DNA from: Nemertoderma westbladi
Taxonomy: Eukaryota; Xenacoelomorpha; Nemertodermatida; Nemertodermatidae
Direction of reading: 5' to 3'
Assembly: GCA_032718475.1 (NCBI GenBank)
Contig: JAUCBJ010005321.1
Coordinates: 1-64,000, forward strand
DNA length: 64,000 nt
In this document: piece after piece, positions 23,049 to 34,256 of the stretch
Layout: each line of letters starts with the position of its first letter
Position numbering within the stretch: the stretch's first letter is position 1
The notes under the pieces: model-generated
Databases searched by the model: none
What the model was told of the DNA's origin: nothing
The model's input: only the letters and a program-made list of their open reading frames with translations
Made by a program: the position numbers and the translations under genes

Positions 23049-23960
23049 GTGCTTCCTAAAAAATATTTTTTTTAAAAAAATTTATTTTTAAAAACCCGGA
23101 TATGAATCTACAGAGACATATGTCAGCGAAATTGATATAGGCCTATTTGAAACTGAAAGTAAATTCCAGTTATATACCCACACCTCCCAATTTGATAAAT
23201 TTATGAAACTGAAAACCCATAACCCTTCGGAATGAACGAGTGGCGTTGTCCCTACACTACAAATTGCACAAGTTATCATTTTGCTTAAAAAAATATATGT
23301 TATATGTTACTTAATATTTCTACTAAAACCGTCACCAAAAGGTCCCATAGTTCACCCAAGCTGAACTCTTGAGTTTAAGATAGATCCGAGTCAGTTGAAG
23401 TCATAACAATCCATGAGAATCTCATTGTGTGCATCAGTGTCGTCGAATCAGTTGTGATATGTCGGTACTTCGTGACGTCATCGACCCGATTATGTGCGCT
23501 AGCGAATTAATCGAACGAAACCGACTCAACACCAGCGCTCCCTGCGCTAGCGAATTAATCGAACGAAACCGACTCAACACCAGCGCTCCCTGCGCTAGCG
23601 AATTAATCGAACGAAACCGACTCAACACCAGCGCTCCCTGCGCTAGCGGAGTAATCCCATAATGAACTGATATACGACGTCATCCTTGCTAAAACTTCAT
23701 TCATACTTAGATTTCAGCTTGGTGATAGGTCCCCGTAGATACCTCGAAGCCAAGTAGAGCACATGAAAACGAAATGAATTAGTTACTTATTTACGTAGAT
23801 ACACAGAATATAATACACATACATACAAATCAAATTGATGAAAATCATTCCCGATTCAAACAATTATGACTTCAATATTTCCCACATAATTAAAGCTTAT
23901 TATCTTTCTAGTTTGTTAGCATAAATCAATATAGCTTCTAAATTACAATGACTACCGATA
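23049..23960 (-). other. Element B 3' untranslated region
   Basis: About 0.9 kb between the gag-pol stop and the 3' LTR. It includes an A/T homopolymer-rich patch beside the LTR (about 23060-23095) and a 48-bp triplicate at 23495-23650. No clear polypurine tract was found beyond a short AGGAAGC next to the LTR. Two small open frames here reflect the repeat and are not supported as genes. Confidence 0.65.
23495..23650. repeat. 48-bp tandem repeat, three copies plus a partial
   Basis: Three essentially identical 48-bp units begin at 23495, 23543 and 23591, followed by a partial unit. Each junction holds the small inverted repeat AGCGC-TCCCT-GCGCT. The unit length is a multiple of three, which leaves frames open on both strands by arithmetic. 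Confidence 0.9.
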
Positions 23961-26900
23961 TTAATCTTCTATGACTGAAGAATTCACTTCTTCCCTTCCT
24001 GCATTGTTAGCGGGAAATGTAGAACCCTCTAGCAAGCAGAGTTTCGAAATATCTCTGGAGTATATGCGGCCGTTGTAGCGAACTTTCACTGAACGCACTA
24101 GGTTGTCTTCTCCCGCATCAACAGAGTCTACTACCGCCGTTACCCATGTTCCCCTCACCTTGGTATCGGTCATCACTAATACTAGGTCTCCCTTACGAAT
24201 GTTACGTTTCTTTGTGAACCATCGCTGTCGCTCTCTCAACAATGGAATGTACTCATCAATCCATCGATCCCAGAACACCTTAGCCAGGATCTGCCCTTGC
24301 TGCCAAGTTCGTTTCGAATATATAGCATTGGTGTCGAATTGACCTGGAACCTTCGAAGCTGGCCGCCGTAGCAACAAGTCATTTGGAGTTAACGGTTGAT
24401 CTGCAGTAGGGTCGTCAGATGGCGCGTACAGTGGTCTAGAGTTCAATGACCTGGCAATTTCCGCTAAAGCTGTACGTAAAGTATCCTCATCAACTAAATG
24501 GCTACCAATGGACGACCTTAGGGCGTCCTTAACGATCTTTATAAGGCGCTCCCAAACACCAGATGTATGGCTAGCATATGGGGTGTGGAACTTCCACTTA
24601 GTCTCTGGTCCTAAGCTGTTCTCAATTATTCCAGAATCCCACTCTACCATGGCTTCCCGAAGTTCCCGCTCCGCCCCTACGAAACAAGTACCATTGTCTG
24701 ATCTGATGAGTTTCACATCTCCATGGCAACAAATAAAACGTCTATATACATTGATAAATGATGCAGCTGATGCATCGTATGCAATATCCAATGCAACTGC
24801 TCGGCTGGTTAGACAAGTGAATATCGCACCCCAGCGCTTCTCACTTCGTCGACCGATCTTAACAGTCATGGGTCCCCAATAGTCCACACCCGTGAAAGTA
24901 AAAGGAGGTTCGTAGGCGGTTAATCTTTCAAGTGGCAATGGCGCCATGAGTTGTTTCATCACAGTTGGATGATTACGCTTGCAAATGATGCAGTTTGATA
25001 ATATATTTCTCACTAAAGCTTGGCCCCCCACAATCCAAAATCGCTTCCTGACATTGGTTAGAGTGTGGTCTCTTCCTGCATGTAAATTATAGTGGTGAAT
25101 TTGATGAACTATACGAGTTGCGATTATATCACTTCGATGTATGATGATGGGTTCTTTCATATCTCGATCAAATGGCGCCTTAATAATTCGAGATCCCATA
25201 CGAATAACATTATTCTCGTCCAAAAAAGGGCGGAGTTTATACAACGGACTTGATTTGTTTACTAAAAATCCCCTTTTTAGCCTGCCAAGTTCTACTGGGA
25301 ATTTCCTAGCTTGACTATATCGTATAAGTTGTCTTTCTGCATCGTAGAATTCATATGAACTCAGTCTCCTACTCTCTTCCTTTCTTAACGACATTCGCTC
25401 CATTATCTCCATGGTATATGATTTGATACATTTATGTGCCTTACACATCTGTGATGCGGGTAAGTTTGTAGATTTCTTCATTTCAAAGTCTTGCCTCACC
25501 TTAGGACTTATTCTTGCTATCTGTTGAATCCATCGCTTAAAACGAGTTAACCATCCCACTTGATTGACTATATGATTCCATTTACCACTGCGTTCTATCA
25601 ATAAGTCCAGTATTAGGTTATTTTCAATGACGCTATTCGAAACTATTGCTACTTCAAACCTTTGATAAGATGGGTCACTTATTATTTCTGATACATTATC
25701 GATACCAATACTCGCTGTTTCAGTATTGTTCTGGTAAGGTATCTTGAATATTTCATTATCAGAAATTGTGGTTTTGACGCCAGTTATTACTTGTTTGTTG
25801 ATGTCAATAACATTATCATTCATGATTGTATGTGTTGGCGGTAATAGATCATGTATCAACGGTCTTAGTTCCCAATTTAATGGATCTAACAAGGTATCTT
25901 CGTCAGTAACCTTCACAACATCTAAACTTTCTGCATTAGTATAATTTCGTGAGATTGGTGGATTAATAACTGTTAACTTCCGAATTTGTGCTAGTTCTAT
26001 GTTCTTCCAATACTCCCGTTTAGAAATTTCAGATGACTTTCTTGTGGAATCAACTTGTTTGATGCTTGTTAGTATTATTTTCTCCCTAAGTTTTAAATCT
26101 TCGTTACTATTTAAAGTCTGTATTTTTGGGCATGGATCTTCAATGTATGCGACATCATCTCTTGGATTCATGTCCCCAGCCTTTGGCTGCGATTTGAGCT
26201 CCATTCCCGCAATCGGAGGTCTACCAGTATACATGTCTTCCGATGAAGGCCAAGCTAATTCATTAGATTTCAGAAATGAAGGACCAGATATCCACTTTGG
26301 AAATTTATTAACAAACTCTTGAGGGAAAGCTCCCCTACTAGCTATATCGGCGGGGTTTTCTTTTCCCTTTACATGGTGCCATTGTGATGGCTTGGACACT
26401 GTTGTTATCTCATGGACTCTATTAAGAATGAAGGTGGGGTAACGTCTGCCATAATTTGCAATGTAATTTAATGTTGATTTCGAGTCACTCCAATAGTGAA
26501 TAGCAGTAAATGAAAATTGCAATTCTTCTGTGAGATTCGAACCCATCCTCGATCCTAACAGTGCTGCCTGTAATTCTTTTCGCGGAATAGATAAAAACTT
26601 ATGATCTACAGTCCTCACTCGTGATGATACAAATGCGGTACGGGCTTCATAGGCAATTGACTTTGTGTCGTGCTGCTCGGCTTCATATATATCGAGACAT
26701 ACCGAAGGTGGAAAAATATGCCGTAATTGTCGAAGGTATGCAACTACTCCATAACCTGTTTCGCATGCATCACAAAAAACGTGCAATTCTATTTGATCTG
26801 AGTTCTGTTGGTCTGGAAAATATGCTCTAGGGTACTGAATTTGCTTCAATAAATAGAGTTGGTCAGACCAAGTAGACCATCTTGTTAGAAACTCGTTGCT

Positions 26901-29900
26901 AAGTTTAGTGTCCCATTTAGGTACAGTAAGGGTTAGTTCTCTCATGAATCGCCTCCCAATTAGAATTACTGGGCTAACAAGTCCAAGAGGGTCATAAATG
27001 CTGGCTATCAGAGACAGACATTCCTTCTTAGTTGTTATGGTTTTCCATGGTGTTGATTGTATCCCTATCATGTCAGTCCCAGTGTCCCATTTAACTCCTA
27101 GAGCTCTAGTAATTGGCATTCTATCTAGGTCTAAATCCAAGTCTGGACTAGCTCTATCCTCCTTTGGTATAGCTGACATAAATTCCTTTGAGTTACTCAC
27201 GAATTTGGTAAGTCTGAAACCGCCCATTTTGAGACATTCTATCAACTTATTAGCAAGATTGATGGCGGCTGCTATAGTTCGACATGACTTCATACCATCA
27301 TCGACATAGAAATGTTTATTTACGGTTTCAACAACTTCTTTGCCGAATGTTTCTTCATTGTCCTTAGCTGTCTTTCGCAATCCCTTGCTTGCGTTATGTG
27401 GCGATGAACGTAAACCGAATACTTGGACTAGCATCTGATATATGGTTGGTGGGAGATGGCCCTGTCCTTTATCAAACCATAGAAAGCGCAGACTATCTGC
27501 ATCATTCGTTGATACCCTAACCTGATAGAACATAGACTTAATGTCGCACCCAAAGGCTATTTGTTCCTGTCTAAATCTGAGTAACACGCCTAATAGAAGG
27601 CTAGTTTGAGGTGGACCTTCTAATAGTTGTGAATTAAGTGACATGCCTCTGTACACGGCTGCTGCATCACACACTATACGAATCTTTTCCTTGTTTGGAT
27701 TTGTAACAAAGTGCCATGGCAAATAATACGTGGCTGGCTTGTTTACGAGTTCATGAGGCAACATTTTCCTTGCATATCCCTTTTCTATGTATTCATTAAT
27801 AATTTCTCTACATTCATCTTCCTTGCCAGGTTGCGTCGCGAATCTTCTTTTTAAACTATTTAACCGGGATAATGCCAATGGATAATTGTTAATTAGTACA
27901 GGGTGATCATGTTTCCATAGCAACGGCATTTCGTAATGGTTGTCTGGTGACAGTTTGATTTCTGTCATTAAATTATCAATTCTAATATCCTCTGGGGCCT
28001 TTTCTACTTTATCTGCTGGTGTATTGAAACCTTGTCCTTCCAATGTCCAGAAGTGTTGTAGCTGTTTCTGTAAATCATTGTCTGGATTTGGTAAGGGGTA
28101 ATTCATTGTATCATACACTGGACCTTCTTTCATTATACTCGAGTTAATAAAAGCTACCTTGTGTCTCTCCTCGCTAATTATATTATTTCTTTTCGGACCT
28201 GCAACACACCATCCGAATAAAGATTCAATAGCAAATGGTTCCCGTTTATTACCACCTCCAAAGCACTGATTCTTTCGATAGTGGGCTAATGGTATATTTA
28301 CTCCTATGATTATGAACACTTTATTAATGTCAAGTGAAGGGTAATCGAGCTGATCATGGAGATGATATAAATGAGGCCAACGTTTTGAAACAGATTTATC
28401 CGGCAATTGCGAGTCAAAATGCATCTCTTCATGTACATTAAGGTCTTTCACTAAAATTTCGCTATGATAACCTGGTAAAATAGCTGAAACTGTGCATGTC
28501 GTTCTTGATATTGAAATTTCCTCATCTGGTCCAAATAGCGTTCCTACTAATACATTTCTTGTCGCAACTTCAAGATTGAGCTTGGTGACAATTTGTTTGT
28601 CAACGAAACATGTTGTTGCTCCAGAGTCTAGTAATGCATACGTTGTGATTCCTCTTGATGATCCGGGAACCTTTATTTCGACTGGAACTACAGGTAACAT
28701 GCTGGTGTATCTTTCTTCTGCATGCATCACTAGTCCGAGCTCCTGTTTGGAGCTTAGTTTGTTTCCTTCCTTTGTTTGTGGCGGGTGTAAAAGTGAGTGG
28801 TGCGTCTTTGAGTCGCATGTTGCACATTTTCCTTGTGATTTGCAATTTTCCAGTGAGTGTCCACCAAAACAATTATAACACAAGTTTCCATTTCCTTTAA
28901 TGTAAGTCATTCTTTCATCGAAGCTTAACTCTGCGAATTTCGAGCAACCATATACACGATGTCCGGTAACCTTGCAATATTTACAAAAGGCTTGACGAAC
29001 TTCTTTAAATGCTACAGGATCTGTACTATTTTGTTGTCTCCCATATGACGTATTTTGATGTGTTGGCACTACATAAGTATTTAGTTGCCGCGGGTTAGAT
29101 TGTCTAGGATATTGCTGCCATCTTTGCTGCGCCTGGTGATCAGGTCGCATAAATTGCTGCTGGTCTGGATATGTTGTATACTGTTGAAATTGTGGTGATG
29201 CTTGTGGATATTGCTGTGGATTTGAGAAATGCAATGGTTGCTGCTGGAAAGGTTGTTGCAATAAAAGTGGGTACTCTGGCGGTAAAACATTACGTTGTAG
29301 TTGTTGCGGTGTTGATTGCCGTTGTTTATTAAATTGCCGAGCCTTGTTAGCCTCTATAGGTTTATTCGCTGGCTGTGTTTCCTTTAATCTTAGGTCATCC
29401 TTGGGCATCATAGGTGCTATTAGTGTAGTCTCCTTCCTTATTGGCATAATCTCATCATGTCTCATCTTTAAAGTTGAAGTAGAACTCTTGACATAGTGCT
29501 TCCGTGACTCATCAATCTTAAAAACATTTTCGTTTTGTATTTCGGCACTCCGACGTATAAACATCGCCATTTCGTCTAAGTTTGGTTCTCTATTAAGGCA
29601 TTCTCGCACATCATAAACCTTACGATTCCATCTGCGTTGCACATGAATGGGGCAATTTGCCATTATTTTCTTCATATTACTTTGTGTGTACAATTCCTGG
29701 GGTTTATTGAGTTGTTCTAGAACTATCATCGAATGTTTTATTTTATCTGCATAATTCCGCAGTGCTTCTCTATCATTTTCCGCAATCATATCATGATCTA
29801 TCAGACGAGTAATCGCTCTTTCTATTATTACATTTGGTAAGCCGTAACGTTCTTGTAGAATTTGCAAGGCTTCCCCGTATCCATCTTGTATACCCACATA

Positions 29901-31127
29901 ACTCTGTATGAGTTCCTTTGGTTGCCCTTCAGTGCACATTAATAACATAGTCAGTTTCTCAGAGTCTGTTATATCACTGATATGGACCCGATCATAAAAG
30001 TTCTGTATGAATCCCATAAATTTAACAGGATCACCATCAAATGGGGTTGGGAATTGAGGTGGAAGTCGTAGCCGCATTGATATCTCCTTGAGTAGCTGCG
30101 TCTCCGGCTGCCCTGCTATATGGCTCGCCCCAAGTTGACCAATTTGTGAGACTTCTCCTGCAACTGGTGTATGCTCTGGTTGCCGCGGTGCTCGTATGCC
30201 CAATACTTTGGTAAAGGCTTCGTCTGCCCTGCTCAATGCTGTATCCTTTAGAGACTTCTGCAGTTGAATGCTGGGTGCATGTTTGTTTTCAGTTGAGTCT
30301 CCCATCTCTGTTACATTTCGAGGATCAGCGTTCCTGGAATCAGCCATACCTGCTAGCCATTGCCTTCGTTTTCGTTCAGACTGTGCAGATGTGGATAATA
30401 CTGGGATCGGGTAAGTTATGTGCTCAGCATTATGAGGGAATGATTCCTTGGTGTTTGTGATTGATTGCACCTCGGGAGTTGCCATTGAGACTATAGGAGC
30501 TGCTGGTAAGTGTGGCTCAGTTACTAGATGCGGATGCTCGACAGAGGGGTCGCTAATTGTGATATTATTGTGCATTGCTGTTGAATATGTATCTGGCATT
30601 ATTGGTGTTGGGTGTGGGAAAGGTGTTGCTATATTACCAGCATTGTACTTGTGATATGGGTCACCCTTGGTGCTATAATAGATAGTAGATGCCGGACCAA
30701 TTGCATCACAAAATACACAGCCTTCATTGCTTATGTGCCCCTCGACACTGGCTTCTGGAATCGGTGTTAAAAATGGATATCGCTGCTTCAGTGCTGCCCT
30801 GGATGACACTGCCTTGGTGCTAGGCGTTGACCAAATTGTGCTAATGGGTGTAGACTGCCTAGAAGTAGTAGTCGGAAATGAACTGCTACCAATAAATTGT
30901 TGCATTTGTTGTGCAATTGATTCTTGCAGTTCTTGTTTTGTTACAAATTGTGTATGTGTAGCACTGGGTTTATTTTGGGCGTTGGCCCGAGAACAATTTG
31001 GGTTCAAAGGTCCCCTTTTTGGTGTAGCCGCTACCGGTGCTGGGTTAATTGAAGTCTTACCGTCTGAATCAAGATGAGTTCCATTGCACACCCCGATGGT
31101 ATCGAAAATTGGATTATCGTCCCCCAT
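23961..31127 (-). CDS. gag-pol: Element B Gag-Pol polyprotein (BEL/Pao)
   Basis: An intact 2,388-codon ORF. In order: a low-complexity N-terminus; a DUF1759-type Gag core (about residues 350-545, starting near PTPFDGDPVKF); a Q/P-rich region; zinc knuckles (CKYCKVTGHRVYGC, CYNCFGGHSLENC, about residues 710-760); and aspartic protease ALLDSGATTCFVD near residue 830. Then come reverse transcriptase with FGCDIKSMFYQV and YVDDGMKS (about residue 1275), RNase H with FCDACETGYGVVAYL (about 1450), an integrase zinc-binding domain, and the integrase core with TGVDYWGP, RSDNGTCFVG and SGVWERLIK (about 2075-2210). A DUF5641-like C-terminus closes the protein. All catalytic residues are visible. The ORF starts six bases after the UAG ending the upstream ORF and is in the same frame. 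Confidence 0.93.
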   Translation of the reverse strand: MGDDNPIFDTIGVCNGTHLDSDGKTSINPAPVAATPKRGPLNPNCSRANAQNKPSATHTQFVTKQELQESIAQQMQQFIGSSSFPTTTSRQSTPISTIWSTPSTKAVSSRAALKQRYPFLTPIPEASVEGHISNEGCVFCDAIGPASTIYYSTKGDPYHKYNAGNIATPFPHPTPIMPDTYSTAMHNNITISDPSVEHPHLVTEPHLPAAPIVSMATPEVQSITNTKESFPHNAEHITYPIPVLSTSAQSERKRRQWLAGMADSRNADPRNVTEMGDSTENKHAPSIQLQKSLKDTALSRADEAFTKVLGIRAPRQPEHTPVAGEVSQIGQLGASHIAGQPETQLLKEISMRLRLPPQFPTPFDGDPVKFMGFIQNFYDRVHISDITDSEKLTMLLMCTEGQPKELIQSYVGIQDGYGEALQILQERYGLPNVIIERAITRLIDHDMIAENDREALRNYADKIKHSMIVLEQLNKPQELYTQSNMKKIMANCPIHVQRRWNRKVYDVRECLNREPNLDEMAMFIRRSAEIQNENVFKIDESRKHYVKSSTSTLKMRHDEIMPIRKETTLIAPMMPKDDLRLKETQPANKPIEANKARQFNKQRQSTPQQLQRNVLPPEYPLLLQQPFQQQPLHFSNPQQYPQASPQFQQYTTYPDQQQFMRPDHQAQQRWQQYPRQSNPRQLNTYVVPTHQNTSYGRQQNSTDPVAFKEVRQAFCKYCKVTGHRVYGCSKFAELSFDERMTYIKGNGNLCYNCFGGHSLENCKSQGKCATCDSKTHHSLLHPPQTKEGNKLSSKQELGLVMHAEERYTSMLPVVPVEIKVPGSSRGITTYALLDSGATTCFVDKQIVTKLNLEVATRNVLVGTLFGPDEEISISRTTCTVSAILPGYHSEILVKDLNVHEEMHFDSQLPDKSVSKRWPHLYHLHDQLDYPSLDINKVFIIIGVNIPLAHYRKNQCFGGGNKREPFAIESLFGWCVAGPKRNNIISEERHKVAFINSSIMKEGPVYDTMNYPLPNPDNDLQKQLQHFWTLEGQGFNTPADKVEKAPEDIRIDNLMTEIKLSPDNHYEMPLLWKHDHPVLINNYPLALSRLNSLKRRFATQPGKEDECREIINEYIEKGYARKMLPHELVNKPATYYLPWHFVTNPNKEKIRIVCDAAAVYRGMSLNSQLLEGPPQTSLLLGVLLRFRQEQIAFGCDIKSMFYQVRVSTNDADSLRFLWFDKGQGHLPPTIYQMLVQVFGLRSSPHNASKGLRKTAKDNEETFGKEVVETVNKHFYVDDGMKSCRTIAAAINLANKLIECLKMGGFRLTKFVSNSKEFMSAIPKEDRASPDLDLDLDRMPITRALGVKWDTGTDMIGIQSTPWKTITTKKECLSLIASIYDPLGLVSPVILIGRRFMRELTLTVPKWDTKLSNEFLTRWSTWSDQLYLLKQIQYPRAYFPDQQNSDQIELHVFCDACETGYGVVAYLRQLRHIFPPSVCLDIYEAEQHDTKSIAYEARTAFVSSRVRTVDHKFLSIPRKELQAALLGSRMGSNLTEELQFSFTAIHYWSDSKSTLNYIANYGRRYPTFILNRVHEITTVSKPSQWHHVKGKENPADIASRGAFPQEFVNKFPKWISGPSFLKSNELAWPSSEDMYTGRPPIAGMELKSQPKAGDMNPRDDVAYIEDPCPKIQTLNSNEDLKLREKIILTSIKQVDSTRKSSEISKREYWKNIELAQIRKLTVINPPISRNYTNAESLDVVKVTDEDTLLDPLNWELRPLIHDLLPPTHTIMNDNVIDINKQVITGVKTTISDNEIFKIPYQNNTETASIGIDNVSEIISDPSYQRFEVAIVSNSVIENNLILDLLIERSGKWNHIVNQVGWLTRFKRWIQQIARISPKVRQDFEMKKSTNLPASQMCKAHKCIKSYTMEIMERMSLRKEESRRLSSYEFYDAERQLIRYSQARKFPVELGRLKRGFLVNKSSPLYKLRPFLDENNVIRMGSRIIKAPFDRDMKEPIIIHRSDIIATRIVHQIHHYNLHAGRDHTLTNVRKRFWIVGGQALVRNILSNCIICKRNHPTVMKQLMAPLPLERLTAYEPPFTFTGVDYWGPMTVKIGRRSEKRWGAIFTCLTSRAVALDIAYDASAASFINVYRRFICCHGDVKLIRSDNGTCFVGAERELREAMVEWDSGIIENSLGPETKWKFHTPYASHTSGVWERLIKIVKDALRSSIGSHLVDEDTLRTALAEIARSLNSRPLYAPSDDPTADQPLTPNDLLLRRPASKVPGQFDTNAIYSKRTWQQGQILAKVFWDRWIDEYIPLLRERQRWFTKKRNIRKGDLVLVMTDTKVRGTWVTAVVDSVDAGEDNLVRSVKVRYNGRIYSRDISKLCLLEGSTFPANNAGREEVNSSVIED

Positions 31128-31133
31128 ACCCGA

Positions 31134-32969
31134 CTAGTGCTTACCTACAGGTAAATCATTACTACCACTACCATGATCAGTATGCACTTGGTGCGATTTG
31201 ATAGAGGTGATAGGGTTGCTACTGAGCTTATTGGTATCAGAACAGACACGCATAGTGCCTTCTGGTTTAGTTTTATTTGGAATCAACACATTCAAGTTAT
31301 CAGAACTTAACTCACCAATTTCCATATGGCATTCATCCACACCCCTTACTTGTACGTTTGGTGTACTCGCTATATCAATAATAGGTCCCTCACACATACC
31401 TGAAGAGGCACTAATAGCTACAGTACTGACCGGTAGTCTATTAGGTAAAATAGTAACTCCAGCAGTCATGGGTGACTCACCATTACCCCCAGTGTCTTGT
31501 GAACTAAGAATATTTTTATCAGGTTGCAATTTCCTGATACGATCTTGTTTTAAAAGAGTTACTTTGAATGCAGCCATCTCGGCTTCATCGGCGGCTAACT
31601 GGTTATCCATTTCAGCTTTCATATCAGCTTGCGCCTTTTGCATATCAGCTTGCGCCTTTTGCATATCAGCATGTGCCTTTTGCATCATTAATTGAGCGGA
31701 ATTACGTTTCTGCACTTGCGCTGACTTTAACTGCAATGCCGCTGCATCTCTTTCAATAGCCATAATAGCGGAAATACTAGTGTCGGAAACTCTACTACTA
31801 CGACTCGACCTAGTGTGTGCACTTCCCTTTGACCTCCGTTTACCTTTAATTTGACTCACAGAATCGTCTGGATTTATAAGACACTGTGGGTTTTCGATAT
31901 CCAAAGGGACACCGCGCCATGACTGGGATGGGTGATAGTGTGCAACGGACTCACCTTGCTCTGACGGCTTCTGGTGTGTTGCAACGTTATCTATCGATGC
32001 AATACTACATTCTGAATCCGTTCGCAGATTGGTTGCTTGTACATGTCCATGTCCATATCCATCACTAGTTCCTGCTGTACCTAAGGGAATAGGAGAAGGG
32101 TTAGCTTGACTGACAATGGTGTAATCTTCTTGCGCCAAAGTCGGCATGTTATTTACTATGGGTGTCAAAATATTTGTATTTTCCACAACAGGTGGGTCTG
32201 TTGCAGTAGATTCCAGTATGCTACTTCGGAATCCAACAGTGTACAATTTGTTTCTCTCCTTAAACATTTGAAACAAGGCCTCACGATGTCTCTGGTATTT
32301 TTCACGAAGCACCTCAGCTTCTCCACCATATTTTCGCGAGTTCTCCTCATCACCCATTGATGTAGTCGCTGAAATAATTCGCTCAAAAACACAAAGGCAT
32401 TTATGGTAGGCTGTTTCTAATGCTGTTTCGAGCTCCTGGATCTGTTTTAAAGACACTAACTTTAGATCCAATGAGTCATAATGCTGATATAAATTATAAC
32501 AGCGGGTGAGTTGGCTTTTATAACCAGACAACGATTTTTTCTCAACCAAAAATTTTTCGTATGTCACTGAAAAGGTACTTTTGTGTCGAGTTTTGTCCCT
32601 AAGTGTATATTGTGCATTCGGTTCACTAGTCCTCTCTTCATCTCTACGGGGCTCAACAGAAACTGTGGATCGTGAAGGTCGTGCCACATTTATGGGCGCA
32701 GTCCCTGTAGACCGCAATGGCCTTGGCACATTTGTCGCGTTTCCTAAAATAGGAGATGGAAGTGTGGGCTGAACTGATCGACGTGAGTTGAGAGCAGACG
32801 TTGCAGATTGGTATTCGTCCATTGATGTCGGTCTGTCATTGTCAGTTCCGTTTCCCAAAGATCCTTGGTCACTATTACCACTACCAGGATCTACTGGCAT
32901 AACGGTTCTCTGTATCTCAGAGATGCCTGATTTACTACTACTAGATAGGTTATGATGAGACATAATCAA
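31134..32969 (-). CDS. Element B N-terminal Gag-like ORF (611 codons)
   Basis: An intact ORF directly upstream of gag-pol and in the same frame, ending in a UAG at 31134-31136. The sequence is hydrophilic, rich in S, T, N and P. A segment of about residues 100-230 looks helical, and a coiled-coil stretch near residues 400-470 holds tandem MQKAQAD heptads. Similar alanine/lysine-rich coiled coils sit near the N-terminus of family A Gag. It is best read as an N-terminal extension of Gag, separated from the rest by one stop codon. No enzymatic motif is present. A lone stop mutation in a once-continuous ORF is the alternative. Confidence 0.8.
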   Translation of the reverse strand: MIMSHHNLSSSSKSGISEIQRTVMPVDPGSGNSDQGSLGNGTDNDRPTSMDEYQSATSALNSRRSVQPTLPSPILGNATNVPRPLRSTGTAPINVARPSRSTVSVEPRRDEERTSEPNAQYTLRDKTRHKSTFSVTYEKFLVEKKSLSGYKSQLTRCYNLYQHYDSLDLKLVSLKQIQELETALETAYHKCLCVFERIISATTSMGDEENSRKYGGEAEVLREKYQRHREALFQMFKERNKLYTVGFRSSILESTATDPPVVENTNILTPIVNNMPTLAQEDYTIVSQANPSPIPLGTAGTSDGYGHGHVQATNLRTDSECSIASIDNVATHQKPSEQGESVAHYHPSQSWRGVPLDIENPQCLINPDDSVSQIKGKRRSKGSAHTRSSRSSRVSDTSISAIMAIERDAAALQLKSAQVQKRNSAQLMMQKAHADMQKAQADMQKAQADMKAEMDNQLAADEAEMAAFKVTLLKQDRIRKLQPDKNILSSQDTGGNGESPMTAGVTILPNRLPVSTVAISASSGMCEGPIIDIASTPNVQVRGVDECHMEIGELSSDNLNVLIPNKTKPEGTMRVCSDTNKLSSNPITSIKSHQVHTDHGSGSNDLPVGKH

Positions 32970-34256
32970 ACCTTATCGATGGAGAAATGTAAACAAGCCA
33001 ATGAAAGAAATGTAAATAATAAAGTGTGACAATAAAGTTACAATAATTATTCAAATTTAAAAATACAGAAAGTATATATAAGAAAAATATACAATTACTT
33101 CAGTTGAGTGAAAGAATAATTAACAGTTACACTAACAGTATACTGTATAATAAAATAAAGTACGCCTAGTATTGCTGGATTTATACCGGAATGTATACCT
33201 TCCTTTACTTCGCTGGCGCTGCTGCAGTATAAACTAAGTCAACCTTAGCTTATGAAAATAGCATATAAAGTGTATACTGTACCGCGTCTAACTTAGCGGA
33301 AAATTTAGTACATAAAGTTATACTGTACTTGTACTACTATACCGCGTTTACCTTAGCGGAAGTTCAGTACATAGAAAATTTAGTGCATAAAGTTATACTG
33401 TACTTGTACTACTATACCGCGTTTACCTTAGCGGAAGTTTAATACATAAAGTTATACTGTACTTGTACTACTATACCACGTCTATCTTAGCGGAAGTTTA
33501 GTACATAAAGTTATACTGTACTTGTAATACTATACCGCGTTTACCTTAGCGGAAGTTCAGTACATAGAAAATGTAGTACATAAAGTTATACTGCATATAG
33601 GCCTACTTACAACATACAGCTATACGGTATATTCAATACGAGCTTACAGTACCGAGCTTACGGGAAGTAAATCATACACAAATAGTACAGAATAGTGTAT
33701 CATACTGTATGTTACGAGACAATAGGGCGAAATGAGAAAATAAATGCAAAGAAACAAATACAAAAAAAATAGTGAATGATGAGATGAATGCTCTAAATTG
33801 AACTTACTGTATACTTACCCCACGGTAGGACGCTATGGGACAAAGGACTCTCTCACACATTTGACTCTGCCGGTAACTTATAAACCCTCACGCAAAAACC
33901 GGCTAACTGCAGATTAGGGGGTTTTTGTGAATATGCAAAATTTATTTAGTTTTTTTTTTATTTGTTTAATACTGTTGGTCCAACTGCTGCAGATCGCGTC
34001 GACTCAATCTGCAGCCGTGGTGCTTCCGTATTAAATATTATGTTACTGGGATAACAAAATTTTGACGAAAAAAAAAATTCGGAATAATTTTGAAAAAAAA
34101 CAAAACTGAAAAAAAAATTGATGTATAATTAAACTTTAGTTATTTCCAGCCAAAATACCTGCAATGTAATAATCGATAGCTGTAAAATAATAATTAGAGG
34201 TCTACAGTATTGTACCGGTACCCTTCTGATTCAGTCAAAATATTCCTATTTGTTAC
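32970..34256 (-). other. Element B untranslated leader
   Basis: About 1.3 kb between the 5' LTR and the first ORF. It is AT-rich, with five tandem units at 33262-33600, T- and A-rich runs at about 33940-34110, and the inverted repeat CTGCAGAT / ATCTGCAG at about 33987-34014. No canonical primer-binding site starting TGG was found at the LTR junction. Confidence 0.65.
33262..33600. repeat. About 60-bp tandem repeat, five units, in the element B leader
   Basis: The core TACCGCGTTTACCTTAGCGG and variants recur near 33281, 33341, 33415, 33474 and 33533. Spacings are 60, 74, 59 and 59 bases; the 74-bp interval contains an extra 15 bases (ACATAGAAAATTTAG). Confidence 0.85.
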
